Notes under the pieces: model-generated
Database searches by the model: none
What the model saw: only the letters and a program-made list of their open reading frames with translations
What the model was told of the DNA's origin: nothing
Shown here: one piece after another, positions 58,001 through 60,856 of the stretch
How positions within the stretch are numbered: position 1 is the stretch's first letter
How the letters are laid out: every line of letters begins with the position of its first letter
Assembly (NCBI GenBank): GCA_963580285.1
Contig: OY757026.1
Location: 88,324,651-88,388,650, forward strand
Reading direction: 5' to 3'
Source of the DNA: Lucinisca nassula
Lineage: Eukaryota; Mollusca; Bivalvia; Lucinida; Lucinidae
DNA: 64,000 bases
Translations under genes and position numbers: made by a program

Positions 58001-59350
58001 GTGCAAGTCTGACTGTCCATGCATATAGGCTATGCTGGTTTCCTTGGGCGGCAGGAATTGAGATGTCATTTCATCTCTGGTAAGGATCGCGCAGGGTTAG
58101 GGGCGGTGTTGATTGGGACGTTGGGTCTCGGGGTCAGGTAAACAGAAAATGTATCTATCTGACACACAAGCTGTAGTTTTGCCCTGCAGTGGTTGTCATT
58201 ACTGCACCAGGCCAGATGTTTAATGGGTCAGGTTCACGGTAAATGTGGGTGGCTCCATTCAGGTACAATTAGCTGGGCAGGGAGGAAAAATAATGGGATA
58301 TGCCATAAGGAGACAACCACAGAGATGAAAGACAAATTGTTACTAGAAGATGCACACGGATAAAGAATTACCCGGTAACCATTAGGTTTACTGATTACTT
58401 AAGTTCACTGGTTAACAAACTGTGCTGATGTTTTGGAAGTATCCACTAAGAATGAAGGAAAGATTGATTTTCTAGATCGCACAAATCCAGAAATGTGTCT
58501 TCTAGACGGCAGTCTATCCGCCGATTTCTGTAATAGTCCACTAAATGACATTGAGCTTCTAGTTCTGTCACGATTTCTGGACTTCTAGTTCGAAATCTGT
58601 TGGACTTAACGAGATGGCCAGACAGCAAATTGAGTGTGTCTTCTTTGTCCGCTCAAGCTGTCAAATAACAAGCTAGACTCAACACAGCAGCTTGCAAGTG
58701 AGGCTTCTTCGTCTCCTTCAAGCCAGACAATAGACTGAGACTTCTAGTCTCGTCCAAGCCCGAAGTGACAGTGGGACATCAGTCCCACTCAAGGATGAAC
58801 CTGGCAGCTGGTGACAAGGCCTTCAAGATAAAGTGGGGAGGAGTGTTGTGTCGTGAGCTTTCCAGAAACGCCGACCGGGAGGTGATGGGTTTTACCCACT
58901 TGGCTAAACAATGGTACCTGGGAAGCGAGAAAAGCATGCAGAAGAGATCACGCTTCTCAGTCTAGCTGAGCCACTCTAACCAACCAGACCAGTGCCTCTG
59001 CCAGGGAGATTATCAACCATTTACCCAGGTAAAACTTCTTCCTTGTCCCGTCCCCAGTCCTGGTCCCACATACGGGCTATTAAAAATACATTACGTTGTT
59101 GTTGTATTTCGTATTTCAGAATACCACGAAAATGTATATACCACGATTACATATGTCGGACCGATACTGTAACATTAATGAGAAAATTGTATCTACTTTC
59201 ATCAGAAATTACCTTCAAGTTATTCTTTTTAAGAAACTGGAGGACAGCTAATAAAGTTTGCTTGTCAGAGACATCTGTTTTATTGTCTTCTTGCAGAGAA
59301 TGACTCGGGTTTATGTTTTGATTGGGGACAGAAGTGAAATTCGCCGCCAT
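6929..59350 (-). CDS. TAF5: TAF5 (TFIID subunit 5), first five coding exons, 3' part outside window
   Basis: Host gene on the minus strand, built from exons 59213-59350, 29109-29221, 20535-20613, 18956-19034 and 6929-7052. The conceptual protein (about 177 residues here) has the LisH segment DKQTLLAVLQFL, the stretch DDPTLYDDNY, then ELSMILYP and HMYLELVYN, then AKVFFHKF and KPEHMKGN. These line up in order with TAF5 of other animals. Exon phases are 0, 2, 0, 1 and 2 at the successive donors, and each next exon begins with exactly the bases needed. In TFIID, TAF5 is a scaffold that also binds histone-fold TAFs; the WD40 part of the family lies C-terminal and must be encoded below position 1. 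Introns are about 30.0, 8.5, 1.5 and 11.9 kb and almost wholly transposon sequence. Identity rests on reading the protein by eye; the combined phase and order agreement makes it strong. Confidence 0.93.
7181..7408. mobile_element. MITE family M2
   Basis: Imperfect inverted ends (TTAACCCATTCAGTACC and the inverse of TTAACAATTTTTGTACC) and a central hairpin containing CAGATAAGACGCCGC. Further copies are at 20670-20902 and 48852-49080. Confidence 0.65.
7575..7790. mobile_element. Small inverted-repeat element
   Basis: Ends GTGCATGACAAAACCTACAA and TTGTAGGTTTTGGCATGTGC are inverted relative to each other with two mismatches. It contains a second palindrome (GAAGACTCTGATCAGACTG with CTGATCTGAGTCTTC). 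Confidence 0.65.
7801..7935. mobile_element. Hairpin MITE family M3
   Basis: Ends TTCTTATTTACACTCCAAACATAGG and its approximate inverse surround a stem of GTGCTTGTAGGAACTGCC and GGCAGTTCTAATGAGCAC. Related hairpins are at 46808-46927, 60098-60197, 51345-51410, 51680-51740 and 52230-52285. Confidence 0.6.
8168..8233. repeat. Long near-perfect hairpin
   Basis: Arms of about 32 bp, one mismatch, 2-base loop; the arm begins CAAACAATGAAGATCCAGAT. Confidence 0.85.
8420..8484. repeat. Perfect 31-bp-arm hairpin
   Basis: Arms of 31 bp without mismatch around a 3-base loop; the left arm begins GTATGCTGTGTGTACTCATT. The sequence is akin to the M3 stems (CTCATTAGAATCGCC). Confidence 0.9.
8804..9078 (+). 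mobile_element. SINE family S copy
   Basis: Begins GGCCCCCGCCC and ends TTAAACCTCAAATCAAACAAAC. A T-rich stretch of low complexity precedes it (8735-8786). Confidence 0.75.
9079..9427. other. Intron sequence, nothing recognised
   Basis: AT-rich, no repeat family or coding segment identified. Confidence 0.4.
9755..9944 (+). repeat. Left LTR
   Basis: 190 bp. Carries a consensus CRE, TGACGTCA (9826-9833), followed by a second half-site in AACGTCATGAC, so CREB/ATF-type control is possible. Confidence 0.9.
10274..12127 (+). CDS. Gag and retropepsin-like polyprotein of the LTR element
   Basis: 617 residues from the first ATG after an in-frame stop at 10256. Residues 1-190 are a helical, charged gag-like region. 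A CX2CX4HX4C zinc knuckle (C260, C263, H268, C273) would bind RNA. A possible aspartic-protease core follows, with ILDSACSRTICG (D314) in place of the usual D-S/T-G, and a later hydrophobic LLLSRSAM segment. The last 180 residues are Lys/Arg/Ser-rich with no recognised domain. The frame is intact. Whether the DSA triad is an active protease or a gag extension cannot be told from sequence alone. Confidence 0.85.
   Translation: MTTRINPPSLGKDKTYERFKQEVLAWREITDLSKTKQGIAIALSLPEDDDCKIKDKVFDQISLEDLKREDGLDRLIKFLDKHLGKDDLADSLEKFDDFDDFGRKEGQSIQEYIALFDFKYRKIEKKNMTLPSEILAFKLLKRANITKEEKLLVLTGMNFENKTSLYEEAKASLKKFKGDEKIGSEHLAIKFEPSYVAENAEALLTAGYVRARPSNQGNNRGRDVLDREVYRNQYANFTRNTNAKRKKVNPKGPDGRPLICNCCGSFRHLLVDCPDSWENMEKGSEKEDEYDVLFVSNRQTDVTEWKTCNYAILDSACSRTICGKKWLTSYMNCMNRKERGKIRKIDSNRVFKFGNSLKFKSEGEYRIPAIIAGRRVMIRTDVVASEIPLLLSRSAMKNAQMKLDLQDDKATIFGQDVDLEITASGHCCIKLECENKTEDGDKVSKINSVNKRFGRLKMDRQKNHLHSERLKRERKNQVIRHEKMVPGYGERLEYENLGTSQSMQKDTVTIGSIRKRIKSSYDDVEKGVEKQSESVRKPIRSVKDSIYSHGNSTVSDRKSVCREFISKRELSLFCREMNRKSSKTEVNTTNKMQQDGWRNVNSRNQMLQRDKDNIQIK
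12392..12581 (+). repeat. Right LTR
   Basis: 190 bp, same sequence as the left LTR by eye, followed by GTTTG. Confidence 0.9.
14318..14860. mobile_element. TA-target MITE in HOR unit 1
   Basis: Terminal inverted repeats of 19 bp (AAGGTGCATTATTGAGCTA at the left end) flanked by TA. Removing the element and one TA restores the satellite sequence GTTCTTAATGCATATGG. The TA duplication suggests a Tc1/mariner-type origin. The 61-codon open frame inside is not a gene. Confidence 0.85.
15247..15545 (+). mobile_element. SINE-like element (family S) in HOR unit 1
   Basis: Begins CCGGCCCCCGCC and ends GACGTTAAACCTC plus a CAAAT-rich tail. It is flanked by a 13-bp direct repeat CATGACTATTATA (15234-15246 and 15546-15558), the mark of retrotransposition. 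I see no convincing tRNA head, so the promoter class is unassigned. Confidence 0.8.
15967..16513. mobile_element. Same MITE, HOR unit 2
   Basis: Copy of the 543-bp TA-target MITE carried by segmental duplication. It differs by a 4-bp insertion (AATA) near 16448. Confidence 0.85.
16900..17207 (+). mobile_element. SINE family S, HOR unit 2
   Basis: Duplicated copy with the same target duplication and a slightly longer CAAAT tail. Confidence 0.8.
17629..18171. mobile_element. Same MITE, HOR unit 3
   Basis: Third copy, 543 bp, with the same junctions as the other two. Confidence 0.85.
18558..18865 (+). mobile_element. SINE family S, HOR unit 3
   Basis: Duplicated copy. It interrupts the exon copy next to true exon 4 and, on the minus strand, supplies a stop codon to any read-through of exon 4. 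Confidence 0.8.
18956..19034 (-). CDS. TAF5: TAF5 exon 4 (founder of the satellite)
   Basis: The only copy preceded by an independent acceptor (TATTTTGCAG|GTGGAG). Its 79 bp encode 26 residues, VELSMILYP through HMYLELVYN to HEQH, plus one base, donor CACG|GTAAGT. This matches the TAF5 segment ELSQLFYP...HMYLELVYN. It begins in phase 0, which exon 3 requires, whereas the downstream copies begin one base shorter. It lies at the upstream (gene-orientation) edge of the 99-bp array. Confidence 0.9.
19035..19500. other. TAF5 intron 3, unique part
   Basis: Sequence between exon 4 and an M1-type element. No coding potential seen; it provides the exon 4 acceptor. Confidence 0.5.
19501..19993. mobile_element. 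Palindromic MITE family M1, two hairpins
   Basis: Palindromes at 19747-19845 and 19890-19975 with TTGAGGAAAAGG/CCTTTTCCTCAA arms. The left part matches 5640-5870. Confidence 0.7.
20041..20463. repeat. 20-bp minisatellite split by a SINE
   Basis: Units GGATAACCTCAGTAGGATAA at 20041-20079 and 20412-20463. Confidence 0.8.
20080..20411 (-). mobile_element. tRNA-derived SINE
   Basis: On the minus strand the head (about 20340-20411) carries a type-2 Pol III promoter: box A TAGCTCAGTTGGTAGAG and box B GGTTCGATCCT. The tail end is a TG/CA run. TCAGTAGGATAAG flanks both sides as a target duplication. The tRNA-like head is not an independent tRNA gene. Confidence 0.85.
20535..20613 (-). CDS. TAF5: TAF5 exon 3
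   Basis: Acceptor TCTCTTTCAG, then T + 26 codons including DDPTLYDDNY, FKMFIES and LDVHK, donor AAG|GTACAC. It matches the start of the TAF5 NTD2 domain (family pattern GDPTMYEEYY, FIE, LDCHR). The first base completes the serine codon left open by exon 2. Confidence 0.9.
20670..20902. mobile_element. MITE family M2 beside TAF5 exon 3
   Basis: Starts TTAACCCATACTGTACTGG; central palindrome CAGATCAGATGCCGC with GCGTCCGATCAGGG; lies 57 bp upstream of exon 3 in gene orientation. Confidence 0.65.
21075..21176. mobile_element. M1-like hairpin
   Basis: Ends GAGGATCTTACATGAGTG and the inverse of GAATCTTACACTCATGG; the stem contains CATAAATTTCATATGAAAT. Confidence 0.65.
21319..22702 (+). mobile_element. 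Pearl element A, 174-bp cores
   Basis: Starts CTAGAGAAAG with hairpin GTTACC-AGT-GGGTCAC, then GTATACCCCCGGCC; ends GCCGGGGCTATAA. Cores start at about 21756, 21930, 22104 and 22278, with a further core start at 22460. The microsatellite is of GAACGAACGGACG type. Confidence 0.8.
22883..23163 (-). mobile_element. SINE family S copy inside element D
   Basis: Flanked by an 11-bp duplication GAACATTGACG (22872-22882 and 23164-23174). The tail reads GTTTGTTTGTTTG on the plus strand. Confidence 0.85.
23484..24526 (+). mobile_element. Pearl element B
   Basis: Starts CTAGAGAAAGTGACC with perfect hairpin GTGACC-AGTG-GGTCAC, then GTATACCCCCGG; ends TGCCGGGGGTATAA, the complement. Cores match element A. 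Confidence 0.85.
24527..26339 (+). mobile_element. Pearl element C, directly abutting B
   Basis: Starts at the base after B ends: CTAGAGAAAGTGCCC with hairpin GTGCCC-AGTG-GGGCAC, then TATACCCCCGAC; ends GTCGGGGGTATAA. A degenerate inner 3' end lies at about 25029-25079, so C may be a composite. Joining host D across B+C restores GAGCGTAAAATATAGG, seen intact near 26475. Confidence 0.8.
27000..27741. other. TAF5 intron 2 sequence, nothing recognised
   Basis: Low-repeat AT-rich stretch with no exon-like segment found on either strand. Confidence 0.4.
27742..28560 (+). mobile_element. Degenerate SINE family S, split by a MITE
   Basis: Recognisable TGGGCTGCATGGTGCTTCCA and, after the MITE (27912-28453), GGGTAAAAGTCCCACAAAAG. 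Confidence 0.6.
27912..28453. mobile_element. Independent copy of the TA-target MITE
   Basis: Same family as the MITE inside the TAF5 array, here inserted at a TA in a degenerate SINE (27742-27911 and 28454-28560). It is more diverged than the three array copies are from each other, consistent with a separate insertion. Confidence 0.8.
28561..28815 (-). mobile_element. tRNA-derived SINE
   Basis: Minus-strand head with box A TGGCCTAGTGGATAAGAG and box B GGGTTTGAGCCT (28680-28770). Confidence 0.75.
28826..29106 (+). mobile_element. SINE family S ending at the exon 2 splice site
   Basis: Begins GGCCCCCGCCCATCGGGGC; its tail ACATAAACAAACACACCA runs to within a few bases of the TAF5 exon 2 donor (29107-29108). 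Confidence 0.8.
29109..29221 (-). CDS. TAF5: TAF5 exon 2
   Basis: Acceptor TGTTTCTAG, then 37 codons beginning GTEELLKRESG and ending HALAAYK plus two bases, donor AG|GTTGGTG. It completes the LisH helix (family pattern EEALRREAG) and reaches the linker before the NTD2 domain (family pattern LSAYN). An acidic, Ser/Thr-rich linker of about 20 residues lies between. Two stacked SINEs end within a few bases of its 5' splice site. Confidence 0.9.
29256..29700. mobile_element. M1-type MITE interrupted by a SINE
   Basis: Palindrome with CTTGTTGAGGAAAAGGG and CCCTTTTCCTCAACTTG (29300-29370), then the extended arm seen at 5640 and 19500, in inverse orientation. Confidence 0.65.
29485..29644 (+). mobile_element. 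tRNA-derived SINE with clear target duplication
   Basis: Head GCCTCCGTGGTGCAGTGGTT (box A) and AGATCGATCCC (box B); tail TGGGACATAAAACTC. Flanked by GTGGATTATCA (29474-29484 and 29645-29655). A second fragment of the same family is at about 29698-29740. Confidence 0.88.
29750..29880 (+). mobile_element. Fragment of Penelope-like 3' region
   Basis: Matches 34715-34850 (GTAAGGGCGAGGATT, GGCGGTTCTTCTGTGGCG). Confidence 0.65.
30100..31803 (+). mobile_element. Pearl/HINE-like element
   Basis: Starts CTAGAAATGTGTCC with hairpin GTGTC-CAGAT-GACAC, then GATGCCCCCGCC; ends GATGCGGGGGCATCAA, the complement. About eight cores with AAATAGCCACAGTGACCTTG, then a GTACGTAC-rich microsatellite (31670-31750). 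Confidence 0.8.
32599..33986 (+). mobile_element. Miniature LTR element (TRIM-like) with internal minisatellite
   Basis: 205-bp LTRs (32599-32803 and 33782-33986), TG to CA, and the 5-bp duplication GGATG on both sides. The left LTR is followed by a primer site TTGGCGACGAGG; the right is preceded by AAAAGAAAAGGAGAGA. The LTR ends in a hairpin (CCGAAACGGGC and GCCCGTTTCGG). The 978-bp interior is mostly a minisatellite and has no retroviral-type domain. Confidence 0.92.
32930..33530 (+). repeat. Minisatellite of about 20-24 bp
   Basis: Units like GAGGCAATAGAAGATGCCAA. Long open frames on both strands are by-products of the repeat. Confidence 0.85.
34468..35038 (+). mobile_element. Penelope-like 3' flank, left arm of the inverted pair
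   Basis: Non-coding region matching the inverse of 35745-36330, ending at CTTTGTTTTACTTCTACTTT. Confidence 0.7.
35039..35744. other. Spacer between inverted retroelement arms
   Basis: About 700 bp of AT-rich sequence; no family or exon recognised. Confidence 0.45.
35745..37018 (-). pseudogene. Inverted Penelope-like copy
   Basis: Minus-strand frame with PSYGVYISQLIRFARV and EPEFYGDLVYKF; the non-coding 3' region is at 35745-36330. It is truncated at its 5' end at about 37018, next to a pearl element. It lies tail-to-tail with 31915-35038. Confidence 0.7.
37047..38196 (+). mobile_element. Pearl element E, three 322-bp cores
   Basis: Starts CTAGAAATGGTG with hairpin GTGTTT-GTA-AAACAC, then ATGCCCCCAAC; ends GTTGGGGGCATAA. 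Cores start at 37296, 37618 and 37940; ACGGACGAACGG microsatellite. A second 5'-end-like motif of element D type (CAAGAATTCCCCCG...TGTCGCGCCTG) lies at 37145-37180. Confidence 0.85.
38254..39227 (+). mobile_element. Pearl element G
   Basis: Starts CTAGATCTGC with hairpin ATGGT-AT-ACCAT, then ATACCCGCTTTTTC; ends GAAAAAGCGGGTATAA. Cores with TTTGACCTTTGACCTTGGGG. Confidence 0.8.
39228..39698. repeat. AATGGCCATTAA-rich palindromic stretch
   Basis: Inverse pairs such as AATGGTCCTAT (39229) and ATAGGACCATT (39347), and many CCATTAAT-like words. Probably a degenerate MITE. Confidence 0.5.
39885..41214 (+). mobile_element. mariner element, inactive
   Basis: Inverted ends CGAAGACTGTTCAAATATGA and its near-complement at 41187-41214, flanked by TA at 39883 and 41215. 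Length 1330 bp, usual for mariner. Confidence 0.92.
40086..41144 (+). pseudogene. mariner transposase (D,D34D), two frameshifts
   Basis: Helix-turn-helix region with TTRQIASMVGISLGAAHTIL, then VTGDETWVH (first Asp), LLHDNASSHKA (second Asp) and YSPDLAPCDFF (third Asp), with 34 residues between the last two. The C-terminus reads WIRRLKVCIAVKGEYFEG. The frame changes near 40637 and again at the T-run near 40955, so no single product is made. Confidence 0.92.
42665..43025. mobile_element. TA-target MITE with CACCTGTGGACACAAA ends
   Basis: Inverted ends of at least 16 bp, TA on both sides, 361 bp, no coding sequence. Confidence 0.75.
43026..43685. other. TAF5 intron 1 sequence, nothing recognised
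   Basis: No repeat family or exon identified. Confidence 0.4.
43686..44840 (+). mobile_element. Penelope-like 3' fragment interrupted by SINEs
   Basis: 43690-43765 and 44735-44835 match consecutive parts of 34671-34830. Between them lie SINE family S copies (+, 43806-44093 and -, 44478-44730) and a tRNA-derived SINE. Confidence 0.65.
44140..44470 (-). mobile_element. tRNA-derived SINE
   Basis: Minus-strand head with box A TAGCTCAGTGGTTAGTGC and box B GGTTTGATCCC (44390-44465). Confidence 0.7.
44951..45777 (+). mobile_element. Pearl element E', two 322-bp cores
   Basis: Same as element E at 37047 except for two cores (45199 and 45521) instead of three. Confidence 0.85.
46142..49806. mobile_element. 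MULE-like element F1 with subrepeat TIRs
   Basis: Ends GGTTTCTGGTCAACTCGTACC and the inverse of GGTAACTGGTCAACTCGTACC. Each terminus is a string of five to seven units of AGTCAACTCGTACC. Flanked by the 8-bp repeat TCTCGGCC (46134-46141 and 49807-49814). Inside are M3 hairpins, M2 copies (47366-47514 and 48852-49080), another subrepeat at 47739 and a 236-bp tandem duplication (48410-48830). No transposase. Confidence 0.75.
48852..49080. mobile_element. MITE family M2
   Basis: TTAACCC...TGTACC ends and a stem of GATCAGACGCCGC with GCGTCTGATC. Confidence 0.7.
50134..52794. mobile_element. MULE-like element F2 with subrepeat TIRs
   Basis: Inverted ends of about 67 bp, GGTACGTTTACTAACCGG then repeated ATAACCGGAACGGACC. 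Exact 9-bp duplication CCTGTGAAG (50125-50133 and 52795-52803), as for Mutator-like elements. It contains a truncated SINE S (50887-51056), M3 hairpins and a MITE with CCCAGCAGGCA/CTGCTGGG ends (51953-52099). No transposase. Confidence 0.85.
53188..55493 (+). other. Non-coding 5' interior of the LTR element
   Basis: No protein domain; related 60-70-bp segments (TTGATTTCTAATCCCCAT) recur at 55210-55370. Confidence 0.5.
55494..56910 (+). pseudogene. Gag remnant of the decayed LTR element
   Basis: Broken frames: an Arg/Ser-rich stretch (55550-55715), a minisatellite (55740-56300) and a later gag-like piece with WYDREC, LEGKALDFF (56355-56702) ending at a stop. Resemblance to gypsy-type gag is weak. 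Confidence 0.45.
55740..56300 (+). repeat. Degenerate minisatellite with AAGGTCACC and AGAAGGCATG words
   Basis: Irregular units of about 20-40 bp. Confidence 0.65.
56911..58843 (+). other. Non-coding 3' interior of the LTR element
   Basis: Contains a threefold repeat with AGCAGTTTCTCTTTGCCTCC (57340-57560) and a degenerate SINE-like stretch (57840-58130). No pol domains. Confidence 0.5.
59213..59350 (-). CDS. TAF5: TAF5 exon 1 (start codon and LisH start)
   Basis: Reads MAANFTSVPNQN and ends KKNNLK at donor AAG|GTAATT. The chosen ATG (59348-59350) has A at -3 and G at +4 and gives an M-A-A start like mammalian TAF5. Two further in-frame ATGs lie just upstream at 59353 and 59383, so the protein could be 1 or 11 residues longer. 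A four-codon upstream ORF (ATG GTC TGG TAG, from 59395) with a strong ACCATGG context ends directly against the ATG at 59383. The terminus of a MULE-like element begins at 59402, so the promoter or any 5' leader must lie in or beyond transposon sequence. Confidence 0.88.
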
Positions 59351-59401
59351 CATGATGAAGACTGGTTGAGGGAGTTCGATCATCTACCAGACCATGGTAG
59401 C
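59351..59401 (-). promoter_or_regulatory. TAF5: TAF5 5' leader with a minimal upstream ORF
   Basis: Minus strand: ACCATGGTCTGGTAGATG. The ATG at 59395 is in strong context and reads M-V-W-stop, immediately followed by an ATG in frame with TAF5. It may tune translation if the transcript starts upstream. Confidence 0.5.
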
Positions 59402-60480
59402 GGTTTCTGGTCAACTCGTACCTAAGTCAACTCGTACCTTAGTCAACTCGTACCCGAATTTGGTCAACTCGTACTTTAGTCAACTCGTACCTAAGTCAAC
59501 TCGTACCTTAGTAAAAATAAAATTTGTTTTGGGGTAAGTTTGGCTTAAGTACACATATATACAGGACAAATTTATGGTCTATGCAGACTCCTGATCCTTT
59601 TCCCGACGATGAAGACGATACATAGTGTGTGCATGACGCCATTACGCACGTGCGCCAAAATGGCGCCTTTCATGTGTATGACCCCCATATCCCTTTAGCC
59701 AGACATAATTTATGGGTGCTCGTTAGAACTATCCCTGTGGGGCAGCTCTAACGAGTGCCAACAATCTATGCTCCAGAGGGATGTGATTGGTACATAACAC
59801 CATGCTCAACATAAGACGAACTTCATATGTAAATATGTAAATGAAAATAACGAGAAAAATATAATTGCAGAACTTACATTTCATGCTCAGTTGCAAATAA
59901 AATGTAGTTATACAATTATAATTTGTTCTCATATATGCTCAAAATATAAATGTTGGCTAACATAAATGTTGCATATTCCTTATTACTGTTACTTTACGAT
60001 GGGCGTTTACGATAACACACCCGTGCAATATGGTGCGTTTTTCACATCTCCAAAATGGCAATTTTTCTTACGAAAATCCGGGTTTTTTTATATATTTTTT
60101 CTAATTTATACTTCAAACATAGGCTGTGATCTTTAGTTGGAACGACTCTAACGAGTACCCTCAACCTATGTATTGGAGCATAAATAAAGAAAGAAAATGT
60201 ATACCCCCGTAAACCCGAGTTTCTCTATATAAAGTGAGGTTTAGGGGTGTGCCCCTTGCACGGACAAAACCGATTACATGTCGGCGAGTATAAACACAGC
60301 GGGATGTACAGGTAGCACAATAAAAATAAATTCAGTTATTTATATAATTGTATTGCTTAAATTATAAACATTTGTTATACCGTTTAACTAACAAACTGTT
60401 AAATAAAAACTATTATAACGAATGCAAGCCTATATGAATTTGTCCTTCTTAAAACCTACTTTTATATATATCAATAGGCT
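59402..60480. mobile_element. Second F1 MULE-like copy, cut by element F3
   Basis: Matches 46142-47195 closely, starting GGTTTCTGGTCAACTCGTACC; diverges at about 60470 where F3 begins. The other end is outside the window. Confidence 0.8.
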
Positions 60481-60856
60481 GGTTACTAAAACACGGAATG
60501 ACGGAACGGAACGGAACAAAAACGGAACACACGGAATGGTAAGAAACGGAACAAAAACGGAACACACGGAATGGTAAGAAACGGAACAAAAACGGAACAC
60601 ACGGAATGGTAAGAAACGGAACAAAAACGGAACACACGGAACATATAGATTGTTAGAAACGGAACATATGTTTACGTGACGTTATTGAAATACACTACAC
60701 TAAATTGCAAGGCGTCACAATACGGGACGCACGAACAAGACGTAACATCGTTGCTAAGCACTAATTCACGACGTTAACGACGTTAACGTTTATACAGTAC
60801 AATTTTTCACATAATGTAGTAAAAAGGCAAAATATATCGTCTTGAAAGTATCAACA

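Larger units (their letters stand above)
52938..59093 (+). mobile_element. Decayed LTR retrotransposon, 6.2 kb
   Basis: 250-bp LTRs (52938-53187 and 58844-59093) with one difference found (CCACGC to TCACGC). A primer-like site TTGGCGACGAGCG follows the left LTR and a purine tract AAGTGGGGAGGAG precedes the right. Flanks CGTA and CGTT may be a 4-bp duplication with one mismatch. The interior has lost pol. Confidence 0.85.

Noticed and set aside
60430..60637. Phenylalanine/valine-rich minus-strand frames
   Set aside because: Translation of the 35-bp terminal repeats of the MULE.
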